Source: an uncultured Lentisphaeria bacterium
GTDB taxonomy: Bacteria; Verrucomicrobiota; Lentisphaeria; Victivallales; UBA1829
Assembly (NCBI GenBank): GCA_949282305.1
Contig: CASDPB010000040.1
Coordinates: forward strand, 62,001-126,000
Reading direction: 5' to 3'
DNA: 64,000 bases
Position 1 is the first letter of the stretch. Each line of letters begins with the position of its first letter. Shown here piece by piece: positions 43,795-51,947 of this stretch. The translations under genes were made by a program, and so were the position numbers. Under the pieces are notes generated by a model that saw only the letters and a program-made list of their open reading frames with translations, was not told the DNA's origin and did not search any database.

Positions 43795-45540
43795 TTATGC
43801 AGATTTTGACTTGAGGGCCTCTTTTTCGTCTTCCCTCTTTGCGATGTATTGACTATACTTCATCTGAAGAATACTGAATATCTGACTGACAGTCCAGTAG
43901 AGTGTCAGTCCGGACGGCAAATTGTAGAGCATGACCAGCATGATTACAGGCATCGCCATCATCATTTTCTGCTGCATCGGATCCATTGCGGACGGGGTCA
44001 TCTTCTGCTGGATCACCATCAGGACGGTCATAATCAGAATCAACGGGTGGATTCCGAACCCGAACAGAAGCGGCGGCCCGACAAGGTCCGGTTTCGTCAG
44101 ATCAGCCGCCCAGAGAAACGACACATGGCGGAGCTCCACCGCGGAATCCAGCACGGAATACAGCGCGAAGAACACCGGCAGCTGGAGCAGAATCGGGAGA
44201 CAGCCTCCGACGGGGTTGACTTTTTCCTCGCGATAGAGCTCCATCATCTTCGCATTCATCTCCTGCGGGCGTTCCTTGTATTTTTCCCGGAGCTCCTTGA
44301 GTCTCGGCTGAATCTTCTGCATCTTGCGCATGGAATTGTTCGCACGCTGCGTCACCGGCCAGAAGACCACGCGGACAATGACCGTCAGGAGGATAATCGC
44401 AATGCCGTAGGAGCCGCTGAGCCCTTTCAGGTAATTCAGAAGCCACATCAGAGGACGCGCAAGAAATTCCATCCATGAGAAGTAGGAGAGATGCAGGATG
44501 GAAAGCGTGGATTCCGGAAGCTGACGGACCTGTGTGAGGGTTTTGGGTCCGGTAAAACACGAAAAATCAAGCTGCAGGGAACCGCCCGCATTCAGGAGCA
44601 CATTCCTGTAGACCCCGCAGATCGAGGGCAGGTGATAAACTTCGCCAGCTTTCCCGAACTCATTCGGAACGGCGTTGCGGCGGAGCTCAAATCCGCCGTC
44701 GAAAGGTTTCGACGGAAACAGAAGCGATGCGAAATATTTGTTTGTCACGCCGATCCAGTTTACCGGGACACTGCCGTTGACCGCATTGAATTTCTCATCC
44801 TTCATTTCCGGATCCAGAGAAACTCCCTTTTCTGCGGAAACCGGGCAATATTCAATATAGCGCGGATCGCGTACAAGGACATCGCCGGAGAAGTTCCGGA
44901 GGGGCGGAAGACCGGCTGCCCAGATTTTCAGCTCGGGCAGTATGATGTTTTCAGAAGAGACGTTTTGAACGATGACACCGCATTTCAGGCTGTAGGAGTT
45001 TTTGTCCAGCGTGAAGATCTGCGTAATCCTGATTTTATCCGATTCCCTGGTCAGCAGACGCGAAATGGTAAGTGTGTTTCCCGTCAGAACAGGTTTGCTG
45101 ATTTCCACCGTCGCCCAGGAATCAAGTCCTGTCAATGCGAACGTCCGGAAGGGTGCGAGAACGGAGTCGTAGACAACCGGTCCTTTCTTGTCGGATGTGG
45201 AGAACTGCTTGAACTCCACCTTGTCTATGGTGCCGGTATTGGGGTTGATCGAAAAGTCTGCAACTTCATTTCCGAATACAACGAGAGGAAGAAGCTGGAG
45301 TTTTACAGGAGTGAGAGAAGTCTTGACGGCTTCCGGGGTCTCCTGTGCCGCGGCTGTCCGGGGAGGGGGATTCTGTTTCCCCGCCTCGGCTGTACCGGCA
45401 AGTTCCGTATATTGTGTCTGAGTTCCGGCCGGCACTCCCTGCTGTTTCGGATAATAAATGGCCCAGCCGATCAACAGAATCACGGCAATGATGATGACAA
45501 TAAACGTCTCTTTATCAAATTTCACTTTTTTACCTTTCAT
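43795..45540 (-). CDS. yidC: Membrane protein insertase YidC
   Basis: The 581-residue insertase has one N-terminal helix (residues 9-30), then about 300 residues of periplasmic beta-supersandwich as in Gram-negative YidC. The five-helix core follows: FLARPLMWLLNYLKGLSGSYGIAIILLTVIVRV, QLPVFFALYSVLDSAVELRHVSFLWAADLTKPD and the last helices. It inserts membrane proteins with or without SecYEG. Its ATG shares one base with the yidD stop. The presence of the large periplasmic domain supports a Gram-negative envelope. Confidence 0.97.
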   Translation of the reverse strand: MKGKKVKFDKETFIVIIIAVILLIGWAIYYPKQQGVPAGTQTQYTELAGTAEAGKQNPPPRTAAAQETPEAVKTSLTPVKLQLLPLVVFGNEVADFSINPNTGTIDKVEFKQFSTSDKKGPVVYDSVLAPFRTFALTGLDSWATVEISKPVLTGNTLTISRLLTRESDKIRITQIFTLDKNSYSLKCGVIVQNVSSENIILPELKIWAAGLPPLRNFSGDVLVRDPRYIEYCPVSAEKGVSLDPEMKDEKFNAVNGSVPVNWIGVTNKYFASLLFPSKPFDGGFELRRNAVPNEFGKAGEVYHLPSICGVYRNVLLNAGGSLQLDFSCFTGPKTLTQVRQLPESTLSILHLSYFSWMEFLARPLMWLLNYLKGLSGSYGIAIILLTVIVRVVFWPVTQRANNSMRKMQKIQPRLKELREKYKERPQEMNAKMMELYREEKVNPVGGCLPILLQLPVFFALYSVLDSAVELRHVSFLWAADLTKPDLVGPPLLFGFGIHPLILIMTVLMVIQQKMTPSAMDPMQQKMMMAMPVIMLVMLYNLPSGLTLYWTVSQIFSILQMKYSQYIAKREDEKEALKSKSA

Positions 45541-45752
45541 TATTTGACCCGCCAGAAACCTTTGGGCGGCACCGGATCATATCCACCTCTGCAAAGAGGC
45601 TGACAGCGCATCAGGCGCCACGCTGCAAGACAGACGCCTTTCAGAACGCCATGGGTCATAATGGCTTCTGCGGCATACGCGGAGCATGTCGGGGTGAAAC
45701 GGCAGCATCTGGGAAGCATGGGGGAGATCGCCTTTTTGTAACACCAGATCAT
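45540..45752 (-). CDS. yidD: Membrane protein insertion efficiency factor YidD
   Basis: The 70-residue protein carries the family signature CCRFTPTCSAYAAEAI followed by GCRRCHPL-like CQPLCRGGYDPVPP. YidD helps YidC-dependent insertion. The ATG at 45752 is a conservative start. Upstream in-frame residues (KFSFSLSGLLLL) are hydrophobic and could belong to the protein if it starts at a rarer codon such as TTG, which would suit the usual length; the start is therefore uncertain. The gene is 35 bp after rnpA and touches yidC. Confidence 0.9.
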   Translation of the reverse strand: MIWCYKKAISPMLPRCCRFTPTCSAYAAEAIMTHGVLKGVCLAAWRLMRCQPLCRGGYDPVPPKGFWRVK

Positions 45753-45787
45753 CAGAAGAAGCAATCCGGAAAGAGAAAAGGAAAATT

Positions 45788-46174
45788 TTATTTCTGGGAA
45801 TGCACCAGGATCCTTGCCTTGGAAAACATCATTTCCATCTGGACGGCGACATCCTGCATTCTGGCATTCAGAATCTCTCGTCTCGGAATGAAAATCATCT
45901 GACATGGTGTAACCCTCTGCTTCATCAGGCGGAAAGACTCCCACAGCAACCGTCTTGCCCGGTTTCTTCTTACTGCCCGGTGATCGAATCTGCGACTGCA
46001 GATGATGCCGCACTTCACTGAATCCAGCTTCTGGTTCCCGTCGGGGAGCCGGTAAAGCAGAATGGCAAACGGGCTTGTCAGTTTTTTTCCTTTTTCACGC
46101 ACCAGCATGAAATCAGACTTGAGCTTCAACTTGTCCTGTTCTGTCAGTGTCTGCTTCAAGATTCTGCCATCCAA
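45788..46174 (-). CDS. rnpA: RNase P protein component
   Basis: This basic 128-residue protein has the family core: RRFDHRAVRRNRARRLLWESFR near residues 60-81, whose RNR motif contacts the RNA, plus KLKSDFMLVREKGKK earlier. With the RNase P RNA (not in the window) it trims the 5' end of tRNA precursors. It follows rpmH by 81 bp, in the order rpmH-rnpA-yidD-yidC-khpB that is conserved across bacteria, usually near dnaA and oriC. dnaA is absent here. Confidence 0.95.
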   Translation of the reverse strand: MDGRILKQTLTEQDKLKLKSDFMLVREKGKKLTSPFAILLYRLPDGNQKLDSVKCGIICSRRFDHRAVRRNRARRLLWESFRLMKQRVTPCQMIFIPRREILNARMQDVAVQMEMMFSKARILVHSQK

Positions 46175-46255
46175 ACCCGTAAAGACGTTATGAGATCCGG
46201 TGAAGTGTTCCGGCCGCTGCCTCCCGGATCAGTCGGGCAGACAGGGAACTGCGCA

Positions 46256-46393
46256 TCAGTCGAGAGCGAGTCTCTTGCGCCCTTTTGCTCTGCGGCTTTT
46301 GAGCACCGCACGTCCACCGCGGGTCGCCATTCTTGCTCTGAATCCACATTTACGGGCTCTTTTCAGTCTTGAGGGCTGATACGTTCTCTTCAT
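46256..46393 (-). CDS. rpmH: 50S ribosomal protein L34
   Basis: The 45-residue protein [20 protein letters not shown]... is unmistakable L34. The ATG at 46393 was chosen because the longer frame from 46447 adds residues absent in L34. The leader (about 46395-46450) holds a small hairpin around GGGAAA/TTTCCC that could matter for expression. It starts the rpmH-rnpA-yidD-yidC-khpB series. Confidence 0.97.
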   Translation of the reverse strand: MKRTYQPSRLKRARKCGFRARMATRGGRAVLKSRRAKGRKRLALD

Positions 46394-46554
46394 TTTTCTT
46401 TTACCTTTCTCCAGGGAAACCAGTCTTTCCCCTGACTTGTATTGCAAATTTTCACTTTGTTTTCACGATTACAAAAAACGAATTGATAAAATAATGCTTC
46501 AACTCCGTTTTTCAAGGTGTCCGTTCTTATTTTTTGCCGAAAAATAACTGATGT

Positions 46555-47046
46555 CTACTTGCTTTCTTCCACCGGGGCGGCAAAATTCAGTTTGACCGGA
46601 GTCAGTGCGGTCGGAAGCAGCTTGAACTTAATCCTGTATTCCTTGTCCTTCGAGGGAACGGGGAAAAGCAGTTTGAAATTTCTGGTGCCGTCCATCTGCT
46701 CCAGTTTCCAGGTGTCGCCGGAATAACCGTCGCCGTCCAATGCCACCGCGATGCAGGGGTATTTGCTGCCGTCGGAGGTTAACACGTAGTCGTGAATGCT
46801 GACGGAGCGTCCGGCGTCCGGCTTCACCGTCACCTCCACCCAGCAGGGGGAATTGTTTTTCTGGTCTCCGTAGGGAGAGGTGATTGCCGGTTTTTCCGAA
46901 GTTGCCGAAGCGGACACCATGGTGCCGGTTTTAATGAGGTTTGATTCTTCTTTTTTCGGTGCATCCGGAGCCGGGGTTTCCTCCTGCGGATAAAGCGGAA
47001 ACGAAAGAGCCAGCATGGCAGACAGCAGCAGGGAACGGCGAAACAT
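46555..47046 (-). CDS. Secreted protein of unknown function
   Basis: Starting at the ATG at 47046 (AGGAG 15 nt ahead) gives 163 residues with a signal peptide (about 1-20). The mature part has no recognised family: SPCWVEVTVKPDAGRSVSIHDYVLTS and YRIKFKLLPTALTPVKLNFAAPVEE suggest a beta-sandwich, such as discoidin/F5_F8-type or a carbohydrate-binding fold. It lies between two housekeeping groups and is divergent from rpsP. Confidence 0.65.
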   Translation of the reverse strand: MFRRSLLLSAMLALSFPLYPQEETPAPDAPKKEESNLIKTGTMVSASATSEKPAITSPYGDQKNNSPCWVEVTVKPDAGRSVSIHDYVLTSDGSKYPCIAVALDGDGYSGDTWKLEQMDGTRNFKLLFPVPSKDKEYRIKFKLLPTALTPVKLNFAAPVEESK

Positions 47047-47096
47047 GATGAAATTACTCCTGGTAAAGATTTTGTTTTTTTCAAAAGACATGATAC

Positions 47097-47123
47097 ATTA
47101 TACGGGATATGGCGGGAAATCAA
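47097..47123 (-). promoter_or_regulatory. Possible promoter of the secreted-protein gene
   Basis: On the minus strand TTGATT (47123-47118) and TATAAT (47102-47097) are 15 bp apart, 51 bp before the ATG. A perfect -10 but short spacing. Confidence 0.35.
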
Positions 47124-47218
47124 ATTTTTATAGGAAAAGTATTTTGGAAAAATCCTGTTTTCTGTAAAAAAATACACGGAAATCGAACCGCTTGTGCAAA
47201 AAAAAGCCGGAAAACGAT

Positions 47219-47246
47219 TTGAAATTCGAAAATGAGTGGGTATATT
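47219..47246 (+). promoter_or_regulatory. Predicted promoter of the rpsP operon
   Basis: TTGAAA at 47219-47224 and TATATT at 47241-47246 are 16 bp apart, with a leader of about 110 bp to rpsP. A second, weaker TTGACT lies at 47249-47254. Confidence 0.5.
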
Positions 47247-47304
47247 ATTTGACTTTTGCCGCTCTCTACTTATTGCGACCGGGCGGCGAAGGAAGAAAAA
47301 CAGG

Positions 47305-47328
47305 GGCACGCGGAGAGGCCGCCGTGCC
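47305..47328 (+). promoter_or_regulatory. Leader hairpin before rpsP
   Basis: GGCACG (47305-47310) pairs with CGTGCC (47323-47328), with extra inner G-C pairs. It lies in the rpsP leader, 37 bp before the start codon. It might regulate the ribosomal-protein operon; nothing more can be shown. Confidence 0.35.
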
Positions 47329-47364
47329 GGATAACAAACAGTATGAGAATAAGGTAACCTTACT

Positions 47365-47670
47365 ATGGTCAGAATCAGACTGAAAAAGACAGGTGCGAAG
47401 AACTGGATCAGCTTCCGCGTGGTGGCAACAGACATCCGTTCCTCACGCGACGGCTACACTCTTGAAACTCTCGGTTTCTATGATCCGAAACAGAGCAATG
47501 AGAAACTTGATGTTGAAAGAACGGAATACTGGCTTTCCCAGGGTGCTCAGATGAGCGAAACTGTGGCGGACATTTACAAACGCGCGAAAGAAGGCAAGTC
47601 CAAGGTCCGGGGCGTTGCCGATCCCTATACGAAAAAGAAGAATTTTAAGAAGGAAGCGGCCGAAGCCTGA
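47365..47670 (+). CDS. rpsP: 30S ribosomal protein S16
   Basis: The protein opens MVRIRLKKTGAKNWISFRVVATD and carries the S16 pattern RDGYTLETLGFYDPKQ. The 101-residue length suits S16 with a short Lys-rich tail. AAGG lies 9 nt before the ATG, inside an AAGGTAACCTT partial palindrome. It begins the group rpsP-khpA-trmD-rplS-rnhB. Confidence 0.97.
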   Translation: MVRIRLKKTGAKNWISFRVVATDIRSSRDGYTLETLGFYDPKQSNEKLDVERTEYWLSQGAQMSETVADIYKRAKEGKSKVRGVADPYTKKKNFKKEAAEA

Positions 47671-47760
47671 TCTCAGTCGTGAGACTGTGATTCTGAGGCG
47701 CCGCAGTCTGTTGTGGCGGCGTCGCTTGCTTCAGGCGGCCTGAACCTTGGAGTATGTACC

Positions 47761-48123
47761 GTGGTTATCAAGGCATTAATGAAATTGTTCGGCGGCGGAC
47801 ATTCCGGCGATGAGGATAAGAAGTCTGTTTCAGCGGCTCCTGCGGCTTCTGATTCCGGAAATTCCAATCTGCGGCCGGTTACTTTGAAAGACTTGGAAGG
47901 GTTTGTTGATTATGTCGTCCGCGCGCTGGTTGACAATCCGGATGAGGTCAAGGTCGTGACCGAAACCGACGGCGAAGTCAAAGTCATCAAGATTTCCTGC
48001 AGGAAAGAAGATACCGGTAAGATCATCGGCAAAAAGGGCAAAACCATTATCGCTCTGCGTGCCCTTGTTGCCGGCGCTGCCGGAAGAATGCAGGACAGAG
48101 TCAGCGTTGAGGTGATGGACTGA
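47761..48123 (+). CDS. khpA: RNA-binding protein KhpA (KH domain)
   Basis: The KH domain is in the last 75 residues: LKDLEGFVDYVVRALVDNPDEVKV, then GKIIGKKGKTIIALRAL as the GxxG loop. The N-terminal 25 residues (MKLFGGGHSGDEDKK) are an extension. The GTG at 47761 has GGAG 8 nt ahead; the ATG at 47779 with AAGG 5 nt ahead is an equal alternative. KhpA normally partners KhpB, whose gene is 4 kb away in this window. It follows rpsP and overlaps the trmD start. Confidence 0.88.
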   Translation: MVIKALMKLFGGGHSGDEDKKSVSAAPAASDSGNSNLRPVTLKDLEGFVDYVVRALVDNPDEVKVVTETDGEVKVIKISCRKEDTGKIIGKKGKTIIALRALVAGAAGRMQDRVSVEVMD

Positions 48124-48824
48124 GTCTGCATATTGACATCATTACTCTGTTCCCGGAAATCTTTTTCGGTCCCCTCGGATGCAGTATTGTGGGACGTGCG
48201 ATAAAAAACGGGATCGTGGAGATCAATGCGGTCAATCTCAGGGATTATACGCATGACAGGCATCAGACGGTGGATGACAAACCGTTCGGGGGCGGTCCGG
48301 GAATGCTGATGAAGCCCGAACCGCTTTTCGAGGCGGTGGAGGCGTTGAGAAGGAATGAGACGAAGGTCATTTTGACCGGTCCGCGCGGGGAGCAGTTCTC
48401 GCAGAAAATTGCTTCAGAGCTGTCCCGGGAGAATCATCTGGTTATCATTTGCGGACATTATGAAGGCGTGGATGAGCGAGTGAGGAAACATCTTGTCGAT
48501 CGCGAAATATCGATAGGAGATTATATCCTTACAAGCGGCAATCTTCCGGCAATGGTCATGTGCGATGCGCTGGTGAGACTGATGCCGGGCGCGCTGGGAT
48601 GTGAAGAGTCGGATGTTGACGAATCCTTTTCGACGGAATCGGGATTTCTGGAATATCCGCAGTATACAAGGCCCGCCGACTTTCGCGGTTGGACGGTGCC
48701 GGACGTGCTTCTCTCGGGGAATCACGCGCTGATCGAAAAGTGGAGGCGGAACGAGGCTTTTCTTGAGACATTGAGAAAGCGCCCTGATCTCGCTTTGAAA
48801 AACGAATCAAAATCGGAGGATTAA
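48120..48824 (+). CDS. trmD: tRNA (guanine(37)-N1)-methyltransferase, probable CTG start
   Basis: TrmD is a knotted SPOUT methyltransferase that makes m1G37 and prevents frameshifting. Motifs are [29 protein letters not shown]-like [14 protein letters not shown], and [23 protein letters not shown]. The first beta strand [18 protein letters not shown] is essential to the fold, but no ATG, GTG or TTG precedes it after the in-frame stop at 48108-48110. CTG at 48120, with GAGG 8 nt ahead and overlapping the khpA stop, fits best. The GTG at 48189 would delete this strand. It would give 234 aa, the normal length. Confidence 0.93.
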   Translation: MSLHIDIITLFPEIFFGPLGCSIVGRAIKNGIVEINAVNLRDYTHDRHQTVDDKPFGGGPGMLMKPEPLFEAVEALRRNETKVILTGPRGEQFSQKIASELSRENHLVIICGHYEGVDERVRKHLVDREISIGDYILTSGNLPAMVMCDALVRLMPGALGCEESDVDESFSTESGFLEYPQYTRPADFRGWTVPDVLLSGNHALIEKWRRNEAFLETLRKRPDLALKNESKSED

Positions 48825-48828
48825 AAAT

Positions 48829-49179
48829 ATGAACGTGATTGACAAAATCGAAAAAATGCAGTGCAAGCAGGATATTCCTGACTTCAACATCGGTGACACC
48901 GTAAAAGTTTACAACAAGATCGTCGAAGGCGACAATGAGCGTATCCAGCTCTTCTCCGGCGTTGTCATCGCAAGAAAAGGCAGCGGAATCCGCGAGACTT
49001 TCACTGTCAGACGTGTCTCTTTCGGCGTCGGCGTGGAAAAGATTTTCCCGCTCCACACCCCCAGAATCGACAGAATCGAAGTGGAGCGCAAGGGGCATGT
49101 CAGACGCGCCAAGCTCTACTATCTCAGAGATAAAGTCGGCAAAGCCGCCAAGGTCAAGGAAAAGAAGTTCAACGCCTGA
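48829..49179 (+). CDS. rplS: 50S ribosomal protein L19
   Basis: The 116-residue protein shows L19's core: [66 protein letters not shown]. It lies 4 bp after trmD, in the conserved rpsP-trmD-rplS order. RimM, which usually sits between S16 and TrmD, is not in the cluster. Confidence 0.97.
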   Translation: MNVIDKIEKMQCKQDIPDFNIGDTVKVYNKIVEGDNERIQLFSGVVIARKGSGIRETFTVRRVSFGVGVEKIFPLHTPRIDRIEVERKGHVRRAKLYYLRDKVGKAAKVKEKKFNA

Positions 49180-49196
49180 TCCTCCGTCCTGCGGAC

Positions 49197-49895
49197 ATGA
49201 CAAAGAAAAATACCGCCGTCAGAAATTCTTCTCCGGAAGGATTTTTGTCGGTGCGGGATCAACTCCTCGCCTGCGAAGCTGTGAAGTGGGCAGAGGGGTT
49301 TTCTTTTGTCGCCGGTGTCGATGAAGCCGGACGCGGCTGCATGGCGGGCCCGGTGGTCGCCGCCGCGGTCGTTTTCACCGATAAAAACCGGATTCCCGCC
49401 GGAGTGTTCGATTCCAAGCAGCTTTCCCATGCCGAGCGGATGCGGATGCGGGAGCGGATTCTTGCGGAACCTTCCGTTCTGTATGCCGTCGGGGAGGTCT
49501 CTCCGGAAGAGATCGACCGGATCAACATTCTCCGCGCCACCTGGAAAGCCATGGGAATGGCGCTGGAGCAGCTGAAGGAAGTTCAGTTCGCCCTGATAGA
49601 CGGCAACCCCGTCAAGGGGCTTCCCGTCCCATCGCAGTCGATCGTGAAAGGCGATGCAAAATCCGCCTCCATTGCTGCGGCAAGCATTCTCGCCAAAACA
49701 CACCGCGATCTCTATATGGAGAAGATTGCGGCAGTTTATCCGGAATACCATTTTGAGATTCACAAGGGATATTGCACGGAACTCCACACCGAAGCCGTCC
49801 GGAAATACGGACCCTGCCCGATTCACCGCATGACTTTCGAGCCGGTCAGGTCAATCTTGAATCCTCCGACGCACATTCAGCCGGAACTGTTCTGA
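49197..49895 (+). CDS. rnhB: Ribonuclease HII
   Basis: The 232-residue enzyme cuts RNA in RNA/DNA hybrids and removes single ribonucleotides. The catalytic region VAGVDEAGRGCMAGPVVAAAV has the Asp-Glu pair; later DGNPVKGLP and SIAAASILAKTHRD complete the site. It starts 17 bp after rplS with no strong ribosome binding site, as expected for a gene read by coupling. Its last 50 bp overlap the convergent GT-C gene. Confidence 0.96.
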   Translation: MTKKNTAVRNSSPEGFLSVRDQLLACEAVKWAEGFSFVAGVDEAGRGCMAGPVVAAAVVFTDKNRIPAGVFDSKQLSHAERMRMRERILAEPSVLYAVGEVSPEEIDRINILRATWKAMGMALEQLKEVQFALIDGNPVKGLPVPSQSIVKGDAKSASIAAASILAKTHRDLYMEKIAAVYPEYHFEIHKGYCTELHTEAVRKYGPCPIHRMTFEPVRSILNPPTHIQPELF

Positions 49896-51780
49896 GCTTT
49901 TCCCGGATGAGGAGCACGGTATCATAAAGCGTGCGCAGGAAAGCGCAGAGCATGACGAATGCCGTTGCATACGGATTCGCCCAGTAGAAAAGCAGCAGAA
50001 ACGCTCCGAGAAATACCATTGGCATGAGAGCGGAGCGGAACGCCGCCTGATCTTTCCGCTTTTCCCATAGTTCATGGAGACCGGTCAGGAAGATAAGCAG
50101 AGAGAGAATCAGGACGGCATATTGCAGAAACTGCATGGCTTGAGGCGAACCGCCATATTTTTGCAGATTCCAGGGCAGCAGATGAGCCAGCCTCGGCGAG
50201 GACACCGGCGCGGTCAGGAACACCGACAGAAGAAGCACCATGACAGTCCGTATGTTCATGGCGCGCGAATTGTGCTTCCAGAGATCCGTCAACACAGCTG
50301 CCGCGGCGAGTCCGGCGAAAACAGGCAGAATGAAGCGCGTTGCATTGTTGAAGACCATCGGATAGCCGAAGAAGAAAAAGACCAGCGGGAAAATCCACCA
50401 GCCGAGAAGAGTTCGGATGCGGCGCGATGAGATGAAAAACAGTGCAAGGGTGCCTGCAACGAACCATGCGTGGTTGGAGTTGCAGAGCAGTTTGATTCCG
50501 TAGGGAACCATGCCGAAAGAGAAGCCTTTCTGCGTAGCTTCCCCGTGCAGAACATAGGGCAGGGTGAACGGATTGCCGAACTGAATCCAGTCCACCGCCA
50601 GCTGAACGGAAAATACCGCGAGAAACGAGAGTGCGCCTGGCAGCAGAAAGCGGAACCACTGCCGGACCCCGCATAACTGTTCCACATAACGCAGATACAG
50701 CGCCAGCAGCATCAGCGGCGCGAAGAGAATATTGTTGACGCGGACCAGACATGCCAGTCCGAAGAGAGCGGAAAACAGCACCAGGTTCCGCAGACGGGGC
50801 TTCATGGATAAGACGAGAGCAAGACAGGCGAAGATGAGCGCCGTGCTGACGGTGTCGCTGACACAGTTGTAACCGTAAAAGGTATAAAGTTCATACAGCG
50901 AATAGGAAAAGGAGAACTCCGGCAGGGCGGGAAAGGATTTGTAGACATATTGTGCGTAAAGGTCCTGGCTGCCGACCCAGAAGTAGCGGTGGTGGTAGAG
51001 AAATGTCATGGCGAGCCAGAGCAGCATTGCGGACAGCGCCGGAACGGCGGCGGAGAGTTTCCGGATGATCCGGTAAGCCATGCAGAGGGCGAACGGCGTC
51101 ACGATGAAACAGTTGAACAGCAGGAACGGCGGATAGAACTCCTGCAGTGTCCGGGCTTTCTGGATGAGCTGGAACGGCAGATAGAAAAGCGGGAGCCCGA
51201 CCGTGTAGCTCCATTTGCCGTTGAAGTTTCCTGACGCGATGTCCTTCGCTATCTGGAAGTAGGCGAAATCGTCCGCCTGTCCCTGAACGATGTTTCCGCT
51301 TGCCCCGATCGCATAGAGCATGATTCCGTAGAAGAAGAGAATCAGGGCGCCGAACGGCAGATACGGCGCATATTTTGAATCCTGTTTCCGGAAAAACAGA
51401 ATGGTCAGGAGGAAACCGCCGAGAGCGCACAGGGTGCCGAGGAACATCATCAGCGGAAGTTTTTCAAATTCATAGGAGAAAGAACGGTTTTCCCTGTTTA
51501 TGCTGATCGTGACCTCCGGCGACGCCAGGAAGTCGCCTTGCCCCGGAATATGGAACCGGTAGAATGTGATGTCCTTCATGAGCGGCGGCTTTTCATAACG
51601 GTAAATCTGCCTGCCGGTGATTTCGCATGTGGTTTCTTTTTCCGTGATAAGAACCGGCGGACGTTTGAGATTGACCTCCCGGAACACGGGGGTGCCGGGA
51701 AGCAGAGTCAGCGTGCCCGTTTCTTCGGCGAAAAGCAGCACGGGCAGAATCAGCAGAGTCAGAAGAAGTGATTTTTTCAT
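49846..51780 (-). CDS. GT-C-type membrane protein with large N-terminal extracytoplasmic domain
   Basis: A signal-like helix (1-19) is followed by about 95 residues of beta-rich extracytoplasmic sequence. About eleven hydrophobic segments then start near residue 118. ADDFAYFQIAKDIASGNF after the second helix is the acidic GT-C loop. Its size (644 aa) and shape match dolichyl-phosphate-mannose-like glycosyltransferases of unknown target. The N-terminal domain ahead of the membrane core is unusual. It overlaps rnhB by 50 bp at the 3' ends. Confidence 0.7.
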   Translation of the reverse strand: MKKSLLLTLLILPVLLFAEETGTLTLLPGTPVFREVNLKRPPVLITEKETTCEITGRQIYRYEKPPLMKDITFYRFHIPGQGDFLASPEVTISINRENRSFSYEFEKLPLMMFLGTLCALGGFLLTILFFRKQDSKYAPYLPFGALILFFYGIMLYAIGASGNIVQGQADDFAYFQIAKDIASGNFNGKWSYTVGLPLFYLPFQLIQKARTLQEFYPPFLLFNCFIVTPFALCMAYRIIRKLSAAVPALSAMLLWLAMTFLYHHRYFWVGSQDLYAQYVYKSFPALPEFSFSYSLYELYTFYGYNCVSDTVSTALIFACLALVLSMKPRLRNLVLFSALFGLACLVRVNNILFAPLMLLALYLRYVEQLCGVRQWFRFLLPGALSFLAVFSVQLAVDWIQFGNPFTLPYVLHGEATQKGFSFGMVPYGIKLLCNSNHAWFVAGTLALFFISSRRIRTLLGWWIFPLVFFFFGYPMVFNNATRFILPVFAGLAAAAVLTDLWKHNSRAMNIRTVMVLLLSVFLTAPVSSPRLAHLLPWNLQKYGGSPQAMQFLQYAVLILSLLIFLTGLHELWEKRKDQAAFRSALMPMVFLGAFLLLFYWANPYATAFVMLCAFLRTLYDTVLLIREKLRTVPAECASEDSRLT

Positions 51781-51914
51781 TGTGATTTTCCGGAATTCAT
51801 AACCTGTTCTCGTAAAAATACCGTAAGATATGCCGTAAAGGCGCGGAAATCAAATATTTTCGGGCAACTCGGCTTGAATTCATGAAAATAAAGTTTAAGT
51901 TTCAGTAATGTAAT

Positions 51915-51928
51915 TATATTAACGTTAA
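51915..51928 (+). promoter_or_regulatory. -10 box and operator-like palindrome upstream of the GH20 gene
   Basis: TATATT (51915-51920) is followed by the palindrome TTAACGTTAA (51919-51928), with a CG centre as in LacI-family sites. It would sit at the predicted start of transcription, 19 bp before the GH20 start codon. The -35 is poor. Confidence 0.5.
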
Positions 51929-51947
51929 CACATAAAAAGAGGCGCGA

